The notes beneath the pieces are model-generated. The model was given only the letters and a program-made list of their open reading frames with translations, was not told the origin of the DNA and searched no databases. A stretch of 64,000 nt of DNA from Culex pipiens pallens (taxonomy: Eukaryota; Arthropoda; Insecta; Diptera; Culicidae): positions 187,870,850 to 187,934,849 of the forward strand of contig NC_068938.1 of the NCBI RefSeq assembly GCF_016801865.2, in the 5' to 3' direction. The translations under genes were made by a program, and so were the position numbers. Shown here one piece after another: positions 1-11,646 of the stretch. Within the stretch, counting starts at the first letter, position 1. Every line of letters starts with the position of its first letter.

Positions 1-118
1 AAACTAAATAGGATGACGGTGTAAAGTCGAAAAACAACGGGGCGGTCGTAATTTCCCTAGAATTTGAAAAGTAAAATCCTGTCCAACCTAATCACAAACA
101 GCTCAGGAATGCCGTTCT

Positions 119-475
119 TCAATGGCCAACAGCATCCACAACATCTTCAACAGTCTTCTTCCTCCAATTCACCTGTGCCCATCCCAACCTCATAGGTGTA
201 GTAAAGCCGAACCCCTCCCGTGGAGTCCCAAATTCGGGGTCTTCCCTCTTTCTCTTCAGGGGTCCCGCCAGTTTCATTCTTTCCATTGACTGCACGCGAT
301 GATCAGGTCGTTTTTTTCCCTCTTCTGACGAAGCCGATTTCACCTTCGATTTCGTTCCTTTTCTTCGACCGCGCGGCACCTTAAGCCCAGGTAGGGAGTC
401 CCGGGTGCGGCCAATTACACCTGGCAGCTTGGGACCCCTCCTGCGGGGTTTGGTAGGAATGCATTGAATAGCAAC
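119..475 (-). CDS. Candidate terminal coding exon of an unrecognised host gene
   Basis: On the minus strand a frame stays open from an in-frame stop at 515-517 down to a TGA at 119-121. An AG acceptor at 476-477 would open the exon on a GTT codon at 475. The predicted C-terminus is very basic, with a stretch reading RGRRKGTKSKVKSAS and a later KRKRED, and ends in the segment WRKKTVEDVVDAVGH. This composition suits a nuclear or chromatin-associated protein, but I do not recognise the family. A second coding-like stretch lies upstream on the same strand (about 530-690), in a frame that does not join cleanly to this one, so the splicing is unresolved or the locus is decayed. The evidence is coding-like composition and splice-like context only. 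Confidence 0.35.
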   Translation of the reverse strand, partial: VAIQCIPTKPRRRGPKLPGVIGRTRDSLPGLKVPRGRRKGTKSKVKSASSEEGKKRPDHRVQSMERMKLAGPLKRKREDPEFGTPREGFGFTTPMRLGWAQVNWRKKTVEDVVDAVGH

Positions 476-1705
476 CTGTATGTGTGGGGGCTGTTTGTGT
501 TGGCGCAGAAGTGACTAAAATGCTGAAAGAAGATAAAAGTCATTTTTCTTTCTCGTGGCTTTTCGTCACCCTCTGTTAGGTGGGTTTGAAGTTCAGGCAC
601 TGGAACCGTTTTCGATTTCTGGAGGGATTGTCCAAAATTGAGGACGTGGCGATCTGCATTAATTGGTACAGGTTTTCCGTCGCTTTATGACGCCGAGCTT
701 GGTGGAGAAAGTTCTTGCTGTGACAGGAAATGCGGGCTGAGTTCTGGGTTCTGAGTGGAATTATCAACGGGAATTATGCAAAGTTGGTGGAGGAACAGGT
801 AAACGTTACGGTGAAATTTAATATCGGAAAATATAATCACTTGAATTTAAATTTTATGACGTTTTCCAATCAAGGATTTCAGGAATTAATTATAAACAAC
901 TATGGCACTTTAACCGTTCCATAAAAGTTTGTCGAGATCGTATTCGATCAAAGAATAGTTAACATTATTTAGCAAAGCTTTGTTTTTTTTTAAATGCAGT
1001 TTGGAAAATGTTTTTTTATAAAATAGAATTGAAATCAGTTGAATCGGAATAATTGTGGAGATATTTTCTTTAAAGTGATACCGTAAATCTAGTTGACTTT
1101 GATGAGATTTAAATTTATTGTACAAAACATATTCAATCGATAAGACTTGTCTCAAGATTTATATTTTTAAAACATGTATCGATGTAGACCCCAAAATGTC
1201 CGTGTACTATGTAGTTTTTGCAATAGTGCTTTAAAAATAGTTTCGTTGAAAAATTTTAACTTTAAAACCTGTTTGACTTTGACTGCGATTCTTACAAATT
1301 TCAACCTAAAAGTGTCCAAATTGAATTGATTACGTTAGTAAGGTTATTTTGGAGGTTTGATAAAAAAACAAACTGCATGTAAATTTGTGTTAAGTAAACA
1401 AAAGTTAAAAATTGGATCAAAATTCATAAAAAAGTGTTTTGTTTGGAAAAAATATTTGCAATGGCTTTTTAGTTAACTGATTTTTCAAATTTCATATTTT
1501 TTTAACTTCTTTTTTCTTTTTTCTTACTTACTTTAATGAGCTCAAAGTATTCATACATAATTTATTATAAACAAGTTTTATAAGTCTTCATATCAAAGAA
1601 GCGTTGAATTGAAATTGAAATTCTGGCAAATGTCAGCAATATTTTTTTAATTATGTTTATATTGATTATACATTGAATAGAATTTTGTATTTCTCAGTGG
1701 AAAAT
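476..1705. other. AT-rich stretch, no gene seen
   Basis: About 530-690 holds the coding-like minus-strand stretch mentioned for the neighbouring exon. From about 800 onward the sequence is AT-rich, with many homopolymer runs and stops in all frames. Near 1450-1475 it carries a fragment resembling the end of the GGCCGTTGCAAAT repeat family seen elsewhere in the window. I see no supported gene. Confidence 0.5.
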
Positions 1706-2726
1706 GAGCAACTCTCTACGAAATCGGCCGATTTCGACCATTTTTATTTTTTGTATTTTTTTATTAGACTCAAACTTTGTGGGGGCCTTCCCTATGACCA
1801 AATAAGCTATTTTGCGTCATTGGTTCACCCATACAAGTCTCCATACAATTTTGGCTGCTGTCCATACAAAAATGGTATGTAAATATTCAAACAGCTGTAA
1901 CTTTTGAGTGAATTTTCTGATCAATTTGTTGTCTTCGGCAAAGTTGTAGGTATTGTTGAGGACTTTTGAGAAAAAATAGGTACACGGAAAAAAAATTTGA
2001 AGATTTTTTTATCAACATTTTTTTCACTAAAACTCAATTTCCCAAAATACGTATTTTTTGATTTTCGAGTTTTTTTTGATATGTTTTAGGGGACAAAAAT
2101 CCGCAACTTTTGAGCCATAGAGAAACATGGTCAAAAAATCTGCCACTGAGTTATAAATTTTTGAAAAAATAGTGATTTTTGGAAAAATTTAAGTTTCATG
2201 CAAAAACAAGTTTGACATTACTTTTTAATGCAAAATTGAATTTGCAATCGAAAAGTACTTTACAGTTTTTTTGATAAAGGGCTCCGTTTTCAAGATATAG
2301 CCACCGAAAGTTTGATTTTAGCGAAATATTTGCAGTTTTTCAATTTTTAAAAATAGTGACCATGAGTGACCATTTCTAAAAATATTTTTTTTGAAAAGTT
2401 CAGAAAATTTGCTATAAAATTGTCTAAGAGACATTGAAGATTGGACCTCGGGTTGCTGAGATAGTGCCGCTTTAAGAAAAAGAAACACGAAAATTGAAGT
2501 TTTCTAAATCTCACCAAAACAACCCACCTTTTTCTAATGACGATATCTCAGCAATTAATGGTCCGATTTTCAATGTTAATACATGAAACATTCGTGAAAT
2601 TTTCCGATCTTTTAAAAAAAAAAATATTTTGAAAATTTTTAAATCAAGACTAACATTTAAAAGGGCCAAATATTGAATATTACGCCCATTTAAAATGCTA
2701 GTCTTGATTTAAAAATTTTCAAAATA
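1706..2726 (+). repeat. Foldback repeat family, single-arm copy
   Basis: This copy starts with GAGCAACTCTCTACGAAATC and follows the same order of segments as the left arm of the long inverted repeat at 7211-9157. These include a GTCCATACAAAAATG segment, the TGTCTTCGGCAAAGTTGTAGG segment and a series of CTCAGCAA segments. It reaches the central hairpin (about 2630-2725, AAATCAAGAC paired with GTCTTGATTT), and the right arm stops there. It is diverged from the 7.2 kb copy, so it is an older member. Confidence 0.7.
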
Positions 2727-4362
2727 AAAAAATTGATGGCTTTTATTCTTGTGGGGAAAAATAATCTTACTCTAAATCACTATAAAAAGGGACACTAAAT
2801 TTTATGGGAAATTTAATATACATTTCGAATCTGCAATTAACTAGAAGGGTAATTTTTTAATTTGTTACAATCACGGAAATTTCACGAAAATCGAAGAGAC
2901 TTTGTCTGATTTCATGTAAGTTGGCAAAGAATAGTCAACTAAAAGTTTGATTGAAAATCATTTGGAAATATCATCTCATAACGATGCACTTTTCCATTGT
3001 AGCAAATCAGACTTGTTTCCGTGGATCCAAATTCCTAAGCTACGTACATTTTCTAACCCAAGTAAGTGTAGATAGGCCTTTAAACTTATCTAGTCTTGTT
3101 GAACTGATATGTTGAGTTTAAAACTATGATCCCCCCCAACCACACTCGGCCCAGTTGTTGAACTTTTTCACAATCCCACCTAGAACTGACCGCTGACCGG
3201 CACCACGAGCGTCTTGACCGCTCAAGGGCCCTCGAGGCACCGCCACGACCCGGCATGCAACCGTTTTGACCTACTAAACGCACCCCGGGCTCTCCGTACC
3301 GTTGCTGCATGCTATACTAGTGCCAAGCTGGAACATCCTTGCAAGAGGGCCGCCGTTACAAGGCAATTACATTGTCTGGCCGCCGGCTCGGGCCGTTAGC
3401 CCAAAGTGCCCAAATCCGCACTCTGACGGGCTCTAGGTGAGGGCACGTGCTCGGGGTCTCACCCTCTACCACTACACTCGCGCAGAAAGTCAACCAGCTT
3501 TTTTCAGTTGGGAAATTCGAGCTTGCAACATTTGGCTCGAATTATTTTTGAACCACACAGACATGTGGACGGCGGCGTCAATTGCACACACAGCCACACA
3601 CAGACAACTGCAACAACCACATCGCCGCAAGATGTGCTCATTGCACACACATTGGTATTGCAGCTGCAGCACGTGGAGCTGTGGGGAGAATCATCGTTTT
3701 TGTGTGTTCAATTGCAGGCTATTGCTCGTGGTGGTTGTTGAGCGAGCGAGCTGGGGGGGATTTCATTATCGTTTTTTTTGCTGTCTTCGGGGGGTAGTTT
3801 GCTCAATGGGTATCGGCTTTGAATGGAATGTGCATTGATAGAAATTCAAAGGTGGTTGATTGTCTGCACGTGCGTTTAATTTGAAAATTAATATGTTAAA
3901 GATGATTAAATTGAGTAAACAGAAATAAAATATCTAAAATCAACTAAATTTAAAGAATAAAGTGCTGATAATATTCGTACTACTGCCAGCTGCAAAATTT
4001 GGAGTATCTTGCGAAAACTTGTTTTTGTTTATTTTGATAACTTTTACTTTGCTAAAAACAAAACTGATTCAAAATTGAACAACATTTAGTTTACAATGCA
4101 ATCAACATTATAAAAATAAGTAGATTAATCTACCGATGAAGATAATACTTTTAGCAGCCCAACAATTGGATTCATGTATCGCTTAAGTTGCCTCAACGTT
4201 TGATAGGGTTACCCAATTTTTATAACTTGTGGCTTAATTGAAAGGTATCTTCAAAATTTAGCTCTGGAAATAATATTTAATCGATATTACATAGTTAGAT
4301 CCCATAAAAAATGACCTTAATGTAATTTTATTACCTAACCAATAACGGGATAATAACTATAA
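2727..4362. other. Unique DNA with a GC-rich island at 3.1-3.8 kb
   Basis: From 3120 to 3480 the base composition rises sharply in GC, and 3560-3660 holds a CA-rich run. Several ORFs overlap here in different frames and on both strands, which is expected of GC-rich non-coding DNA. None shows a recognisable domain. It could be an exon or regulatory island of a host gene, but I cannot support a call. Confidence 0.4.
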
Positions 4363-4365
4363 TAA

Positions 4366-5187
4366 GAGCGTCCAATTTCCCTGGAAACGAGAAATTATCA
4401 ACTAATTTCCCAGGAAATTCCAGGAATTCCCGGGAAATTTTAAATTTTTTGAAAATTGTTCTGATCTTGACCCTGATCAATATTTAGCATCAACGTTATA
4501 TAGGACAGCGACTTAATGATTAAAATAAGAGTAAACATAATAGCTTGACTGCATTACAAATTCATAAAGCTACAAGAAAATGTAGCTGAAACAAGAAATA
4601 CTAGTTTCAATTGTTGAACAAATTGGTTAAGCTTTTTAGATTTTCCTTAAAAATCTAACTTCTCGTGTGTGTGTTACTTCAAACAACTCAATGGTTTCAA
4701 ATATTTGGAGCAAGTTTTAAAAATTTGTTCCATTATATGTTGCAAAATATGATGAATGTTTTGGGCACCCCTCAAACCATACAAAGTAGTTTTTCAATGA
4801 TTTTTTTAATGGTTTTTGCAACATGGTTTTCAGGTTTATAATTAACTTCGGTTGAACGTTTTTTGATAGCACAAAACATGATTTAAATTATACGATACAT
4901 TAGCATCATTTTCAATCCCATTATTCATTACAAAGTTAACCTAAATTGTAATAGTTTATTTTCATGGTCTATTTCCAGTAGCTTCAGAAATTAATATTAT
5001 CAGAAATAAATCTTGATGTTAAATTGAGTTTCTTCATTTATTATTTTTTCAAGAGCATTTTAAAAAAATGTTCCAAAAAAATTAAGAAAATGTATATTTC
5101 TGCTTAAATATTAGAAATTTCAAACGGGAAATTTTTTTTCTACTGGAAATCCCGGGAATTCTCGGTTTTTCGGGAAATTGGACGCTC
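4366..5187. mobile_element. PIF/Harbinger-like MITE with TAA target duplication
   Basis: The left end reads GAGCGTCCAATTTCCC and the right end is its inverse, GGGAAATTGGACGCTC. Both ends are flanked by TAA (4363-4365 and 5188-5190). Subterminal AATTCCCGGG blocks are also mirrored. No transposase frame is present in the 822 bp. A 3 bp TAA/TTA duplication is the known signature of PIF/Harbinger elements; the assignment is inferred from it. Related ends occur at 26200-26257 and about 52312-52350. Confidence 0.75.
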
Positions 5188-5190
5188 TAA

Positions 5191-7210
5191 CTGAAACATA
5201 CCCCAGTAGATCAAAATTGGAAATAGGAATCTCAAATGGTGCAAACTTTATGCTATCAGAACAAATAAACAAACAATCATAAAATCTCTTATTTAAAATT
5301 TAAAATAGAATTATGTTAAAAATTTTGTGTTGAATTTACTGTTTCGATGAAATGTTGTTACCAAACTAGATGAAAAGGTTTGGATTTGAAATAAATTGAT
5401 CATAGCAATATTTTGAAAACGAAAATTTCATGGTTTTACAAACCAGCCTCCAGTTTTTTTTAGTAAAAATGTAAGGAACGGTTTAAGAAATCAAAAACCA
5501 GTGTATCTGCTCCATAACTCAGAACTACACAATACAAAAACAAACCCCGTAAACCATCGGAAAATTACCTGCCCCCCGATTCCCTGCACACTAAAATCAG
5601 GTTCCTCGCCAGTTGTCTTGTGTTTTTGTTTCGTCGCAACGCATCTTCCGCCTTCCGTCGTCTTCTCTACCTGTTCTATGTTGGCTCTTTTATGATTCTC
5701 GCCTCGTGTGTACAATCGCGGCCTTTTAAACCTTTTTTTTTGTCTCGTTGCTGTTGTTTTGAAACCCGAACCTCACCCAATCTGATTCCAGTTGTGGATT
5801 CGGAACGGTTCAGGAACTGGTTGGAACTGGGTTTGTTCTGGAACGGTTAGTAGAGGTGGTGGAGTTTTGTTTTTGAATGTTTGAACTGGTAATTCGAAAC
5901 TTGTTTCAAGTTTGGTAGTTAGTTAAAGCTAAGAACTGATATTTAAGCTAATTACTCTACACAAGGAACTAACCTTCTCCACAACGTAGAAAATTGCAAT
6001 GTTGGGAAGGTTTCAAGCCCAAGAATCGGCCATACACGTGTGGAGAGTCCTTCTACTGCAATTTCAGTCGTCCAGCGCGCGCAGGTGTAGTCCAGGCGCG
6101 GGGCGAGAGTTCGTTGAAGCGCGAAAAGCTTGACGAAGCGCGAAAACGCTTCCGCGTCTTTTGTTCTGGACTAGGCCTGTTCCACCCGCTTAATCGTCCG
6201 GCTAATGTGAAGAATGGATTAATTTAGTGAGGGGAGTTCCTTCAATAATTATAATTATAATAGATGAATTTTGAATAAGGTCATAAAATTATTCACGACA
6301 GAAAAAATCTTCACCCAATCTGTTTTATTCGAAACAGTTAAACATGGTTTTCTAACTTGAAAATTATTTAATTGAATAACTTGAAAGTCACGGATATTGG
6401 ATTTGAGCGTTCAAAAATAGAACTTTACGATATTGTTTCAAAGGAGTTCTAAAATATAGATTATTTCAGCACTCTTAAGCGTGTCGGCTTTTAAGCTTCA
6501 TCTGGTGCATTATGAAGAATCGCCATAAGCAGCTTAGTTCCTAACCTCAAAACCAGATTATCTTAATCTTCAATGAGGAAATGCCGCCCTCTTTTTTCCT
6601 CCTCCCAAGTGTCGGCGGCGGCGGCATTTCCTTTGTCTTTCCGCAACGACAAATCCGGGGGGCCCATTCAGGGTTTTCCGCATTTGTGCTAAAGTGTCGC
6701 AGACCCAGATTTTGCCGCGAAGATAAATCGTCTTAATAGTTGTAGACCGCCGTTCCAGTCGGTGCAACTCTAGCACTTTTTTTCCCTTCAATTTCGCCGA
6801 AAGGGTGTAGGTGGGACAATTATCTTCGATTGTTTCGCGAATTTGAGCTCACCTTTGGAGCCACTATGGATTCGAGTGAGCACGGTTACGGCTTACGTAA
6901 GAGGGTGCCACCTGCCGGGCCATTTAGTCGGGGTGACAGATGCACGATAGAAAGTTCAAAAGTTGCAGCGAAAAACTGCGAAGCAGTTGAACCCCTGAAA
7001 CTTTGTTGGAGTCAATTGGAAAACTGCTGCCAGTGCTGCGACTAGCAGCTAATCAAACGTTTTCCCCTCATCAAATAAGAGGAGGAGGGGGGAGGGGTCA
7101 TAAAACCATACGAGCTCATCACCTCCCCCTTTTGTTTGAGAGTTCGGGCGAAGATCGAGCAAGCGCAAACCCATGATTTATAGCCAATATCTCATTTTAC
7201 TTTCGACAAG
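5191..7210. other. Unique, moderately GC-rich DNA, no supported gene
   Basis: Segments at 5560-5840, 5990-6230 and 6570-7045 are GC-richer than their surroundings and contain short overlapping ORFs on both strands. A GTAAGAGG donor-like site follows an ATG-initiated stretch near 6867-6897, but its phase does not match the candidate exon at 9153. I see no recognisable domain. Confidence 0.4.
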
Positions 7211-9157
7211 CACAGCTGAGCAATTCTCTACGAAATCGGTCTTTTTTCTTCAATTTTAATTTTTGTATTTTTTAATCCGGCTGAAACTTTTTTGGTGCCT
7301 TCGGTATGCCCAAAGAAGCCATTTTGCATCATTAGTTTGTCCATATAATTTTCCATACAAATTCGGCAGCTGTCCATACAAAAATGATGTATGAAAATTC
7401 AAAAATCTGTATCTTTTGAAGGAATTTTTTGATCGATTTGGTGTCTTCGGCAAAGTTGTAGGTATGGATACGGACTACACTGGAAAAAATAATACACGGT
7501 AAAAAAAAATTTGGTGATTTTTTTATTTAACTTTTTATCACTAAAACTTGATTTACAAAAAAACACTATTTTTAATTTTTTTTATTTTTTGATATGTTTT
7601 AGAAGACATAAAATGCCAACTTTTCAGAAATTTCCAGGTTGTGCAAAAAATCACTGACCGAGTTATGAATTTTTTAATCAATACTGATTTTTTCAAAAAA
7701 TCGAAATTTTGGTCGTAAAAATTTGTCAACTTCATTTTTCGATGTAAAATCAAATTTGCAATCAAAAAGTACTTTACTAAAATTTTGATAAAGTGCACCG
7801 TTTTCAAGTTATAGCCATATTTAAGTGACTTTTTTGAAAATAGTCGCAGTTTTTCATTTTTTTAAATTAGTGCACATGTTTGCCCAGTTTTGAAAAAAAT
7901 ATTTTTGAAAAGCTGAGAAAATTCTCTATATTTTGCTTATTCGGACTATGTTGATACGACCTTTAGTTGCTGAGATATTGCAATGCAAAGGTTTAAAAAC
8001 AGGAAAATTGATGTTTTCTAAGTTTCACCCAAACAACCCACCATTTTCTATCGTCAATATCTCAGCAACTAATGGTCCGATTTTCAATGTTAATATATGA
8101 AACAATTGTGAAATTTTCCGATCTTTTCGAAAAAAATATTTTTGGAATTTTCAAATCAAGACAAACATTTTAAAAGGGCGTAATATTGAATGTTTGGCCT
8201 TTGTGAAATGTTAGTCTTGATTTGAAAATTCCAAAAATATTTTTTTCGAAGAGATCGGAAAATTTCACAAATGTTTCATATATTAACATTGAAAATCGGA
8301 CCATTAGTTGCTGAGATATTGACGATAGAAAATGGTGGGTTGTTTGGGTGAAACTTAGAAAACATCAATTTTCCTGTTTTTAAACCTTTGCATTGCAATA
8401 TCTCAGCAACTAAAGGTCGTATCAACAAAGTCCAAATAAGCAAAATATAGAGAATTTTCTCAGCTTTTCAAAAATATTTTTTTCAAAACTGGGCAAACAT
8501 GTGCACTAATTTAAAAAAATGAAAAACTGCGACTATTTTCAAAAAAGTCACTTAAATATGGCTATAACTTGAAAACGGTGCACTTTATCAAAATTTCAGT
8601 AAAGTACTTTTTGATTGCAAATTTGATTTTACATCGAAAAATGAAGTTGAAAAATTTTTACGACCAAAATTTCGATTTTTTGAAAAAATCAGTATTGATT
8701 AAAAAATTCATAACTCGGTCAGTGATTTTTTGCACAACCTGGAAATTTCTGAAAAGTTGGCATTTTATGCCTTCTAAAACATATCAAAAAATAAAAAAAA
8801 TTAAAAATAGTGTTTTTTTGTAAATCAAGTTTTAGTGATAAAAAGTTAAATAAAAAAATCACCAAATTTTTTTTACCGTGTATTATTTTTTTCCAGTGTA
8901 GTCCGTATCCATACCTACAACTTTGCCGAAGACACCAAATCGATCAAAAAATTCCTTCAAAAGATACAGATTTTTGAATTTTCATACATCATTTTTGTAT
9001 GGACAGCTGCCGAATTTGTATGGAAAATTATATGGACAAACTAATGATGCAAAATGGCTTCTTTGGGCATACCGAAGGCACCAAAAAAGTTTCAGCCGGA
9101 TTAAAAAATACAAAAAAAAATCGAATGACCGAAATCCTAGAGAACTGCTCAGCTGTG
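7211..9157. repeat. Near-perfect long inverted repeat (foldback element), about 970 bp arms
   Basis: The sequence from 7211 to about 8180 is repeated in reverse complement from about 8190 to 9157. The similarity is high enough that the same 84-residue and 65-residue ORF translations appear on opposite strands of the two arms with only a few changes. The centre is near 8187, with a loop of roughly 16-50 bases inside the AAATCAAGAC/GTCTTGATTT pair. Outer ends read GAGCAATTCTCT and its inverse, flanked by AGCT on each side, which may be a 4 bp target duplication or part of the palindrome. No transposase is encoded. Partial relatives lie at 1706-2726, 24419-25380, 28436-28700 and 59460-59935. Confidence 0.9.
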
Positions 9158-9279
9158 ATGTGAGTGTGGCTAACACGGAGGAGGATTGCGTTGCCAATCT
9201 GCTAGTTACGGCTCCTCCCGGACTGATGCTGCGAATTAGGAGTTGGCCACATACTGGAGAGTTCTCTGTAAAATTGTGA
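9153..9279 (+). CDS. Candidate terminal coding exon abutting the foldback
   Basis: After the AG at 9151-9152 the frame reads about 41 codons, beginning C DVSVANTEEDCVAN and ending GEFSVKL before TGA at 9277-9279. Codon choice is GC-richer than the AT-rich surroundings and looks coding. I do not recognise the protein; the segment VTAPPGLMLRIRSW faintly resembles a beta-sandwich strand pattern of secreted proteins, which is only an impression. The exon begins inside the terminal repeat of the foldback, so the AG that would splice it is supplied or duplicated by the insertion. It may instead be a decayed exon. Confidence 0.35.
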
Positions 9280-9915
9280 TCTGAACATTCATCAAACTAC
9301 AACCAAATTGCATACTATGCATCATCTAAATTTCAACAGCATCACGAATAACATCAATGTCTCATGTTTCTTAATTGAACCTAAATTTGCTTGGCTTTTT
9401 GACACTTCTAACTTTTTTTGAACGACATAAGGTTTGTACAAATTTTAATTAAACCTTTTATCTCCTCCCCCTTCAAAATTGGCCCGAAAAATCAGGGAGC
9501 AAAAAAAACATTTTTTTTCAAAAAACCTCAAAAATTCAATGGAAATTTAAATACAATCACTTTAAGCATGGTTGGGTTAATTAAAAAATCTTTGGAATTT
9601 TTGAAAATTTTCGATGCTTAAGGTTTTTTTTTCGCTAAAATTTTTGTTTTCGTCAAGTCTTTCATTATTTTGAAAATTAATGATTGCAAAACAACTGAAC
9701 TAGTGTAAAAAGCATTCAAGTGCTGAAACTATTGCTTGTTATTTCAATATTTATATTTTTTTGCTCCTCTCTCGACCCCGGCCAGTGCCGAGGGACAAAA
9801 ACTTGGAAAAATATTTGCATCGGCCTAAGTTTTTGTAATTATTTTTAATAAAACAATAAATTGACCATAGATGTAGAAAAAAATCTTCAAGTCATGTTTT
9901 GATGATCAAAAAGTA
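9280..9915. repeat. AT-rich DNA with a member of the GGCCGTTGCAAAT repeat family
   Basis: The right end near 9810-9827 reads ATATTTGCATCGGCCTAA, with a CTCGACCCCGGCCAG segment just before it. This matches the end of the repeat at 22877-23258. A GCTCC/GGAGC-like pair around 9497 and 9765 suggests an inverted layout. The left boundary cannot be placed. The open frame at 9418-9621 is AT-rich filler. Confidence 0.4.
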
Positions 9916-10510
9916 CAGTCATCCCACATATTCGGAACGGTTTCCAGATCGGCCAATGTTCAAAAAATCATAGCAAATCGATAATTGAACTTAATGATTC
10001 GCTTTTACCTTCATTTGAAAGATTTTCTTGCGATCTTTCGAATTTTAACTTTTATATGAAGTTTTTGAAGAATTACTTTGAACCTTGAAATCCACAAATT
10101 CGGAACACTTTTTTCTTACGAATGTAAACAAACTTTGGATCTCTCTAGGAGTACATATTTATTACCAAATAATGACTTCACACACTGAAACCAATGAAAC
10201 TCATGCTCAGTGATGTTTTATACATGGTTTGATAACTTTTCTTGTGAAAATATCAGTTAAATTCAGGTGTTCCACAATTGTGGGAGGCACAATAATATCT
10301 CACAAATATGGAACAGGCAATTTGGAGGCAGTGTTTTGCTGCTTTGCACAAAATAGTCTTGGAATGAAGTTTTTTGTTCAAAAAGTACTACTTTTACTAG
10401 TGAAATAGCAAGATAATGTCCAAATGAAGGTTCTTAAAATAGTAAGGTCGACAGAAAAGTTCATCAAAGTGTTCCGAATTTGTGGGTGTTCCGAATATGT
10501 GGGATGACTG
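9916..10510. mobile_element. TA-flanked MITE with 23 bp perfect inverted ends (Tc1/mariner-like)
   Basis: The left end starts CAGTCATCCCACATATTCGG and the right end is its exact inverse for 23 bases. Flanking TA dinucleotides lie at 9914-9915 and 10511-10512. Internal CACAAATTCGGAACA-like blocks repeat the terminal motif. At 595 bp with no transposase frame it is non-autonomous. A TA duplication is the known signature of the Tc1/mariner/pogo superfamily. Confidence 0.85.
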
Positions 10511-10855
10511 TATTGTAAACAAAAATTCTTGAATTTCAGAAAATGATAGGTTAAGAAGTCTGAATTGCTTTTGTAACTTTGCCAATGTCTTGAAAAAAAA
10601 ATCAATTTTGCAGGGGAATAATATGGAAACTCAAAAAAGGACAAAAGTAATGAAAGGAGGTTGTATAAAGTATCAGAATACACGGATAGAAATCCTGTAA
10701 GCTAATCAAGTAACTATGTTGTCAAAATTTCTAAACAGTTTTTTTTTTTCAAAATTGTCAACTTTTTTTCGATTTCAATGTAAATGTTACCAAAATCGAC
10801 AACATTGTAGTTCAAAATCAGAAAAAAATGTAAACCATTTTAAGAATATTTCATA

Positions 10856-11070
10856 CCGTAAACTGGGGTCAATCGGGACACATGGGGCGAATTGGGACAG
10901 CAGTTTTAACCATGTTGGAGCACAATATTTTGATTTTTCTGGTTGGTTTCGGATAGAACAGACTCAGGCCAACAAAATGTGTACATTCATTTCCAAATTT
11001 AAAAGCTTTAGGTGGTCTAAAAACTGCTGTCCCTATTCAGACTGTAGTCCCGATTCACCCCAGATTACGG
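10856..11070. mobile_element. 215 bp TA-flanked MITE, copy 1
   Basis: Ends begin CCGTAAACTGGGGTCAATCG and finish with the imperfect inverse CCCCAGATTACGG. Internal GGGACAGCAGTTTT is mirrored by AAAACTGCTGTCCC. TA flanks both ends (10854-10855, 11071-11072). A second copy of the same 215 bp length lies at 47078-47292, differing at only a few positions. Confidence 0.9.
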
Positions 11071-11646
11071 TACTTTAAAAATTCTACAACGTAGAGTAAC
11101 CAGTATTAAATCAGCAGAAAAAAATTATGATAATATTACATCTCGGAAGGGGTACATTTTAATGTCAGAAAAATGTGTATTTTTACCTCTGAAATTGTGT
11201 AATTTCACCACTTTTCTGTTTCAATGTCGCTTTTCAGTTTAAATTGAGGTTAAATTACATCATAAAAGAGGTAATATTCAGCCTTCCAAAATTACACCTT
11301 CCAAATTTACAAAAAAAAATATTATGTAGTATCAAAAACAGACAAAATTTTAATAAATGCAAATTTAAATACTAAAAATGAAACAGCAAAAAAAAACACA
11401 TATCAAAGATGAAAAGTTTTCATAAAAAAGTGTTGTTAAAAATAAAAAAGTAAATAAAAAATCGATCAAATTGGGGTAAAATGATTAGGTTTGAAATTCA
11501 ACATAAGTTTTCTTTAATTTCTGAGTAATATAATTAAATTGAGAAACCTAGTGATTTCTGCCAAGAAATGAAAAAAAAAAAATATAATTTCTATAGGATG
11601 TGACCGCAGTTTTCTCAACCATGGCTCCTTTTGAAATCTAACCTTA
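11071..11646. other. AT-rich stretch, no gene seen
   Basis: It contains TTACATCTCGGAAGGGGTA and several ATTACAC-type segments around 11140-11310 that look like degraded transposon sequence. Stops are frequent in all frames. Confidence 0.4.

Noticed and set aside
3120..3480. Possible ribosomal RNA or horizontally acquired segment because of high GC
   Set aside because: No recognisable rRNA core sequence, no bacterial gene signal, and GC-rich islands recur elsewhere in the window.
7553..8823. Identical 84-residue ORFs at 7553-7807 (minus) and 8569-8823 (plus), as a possible conserved protein
   Set aside because: They are the two arms of the inverted repeat, so the similarity is DNA-level duplication, not protein conservation. 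The protein is Lys/Phe-rich AT filler.
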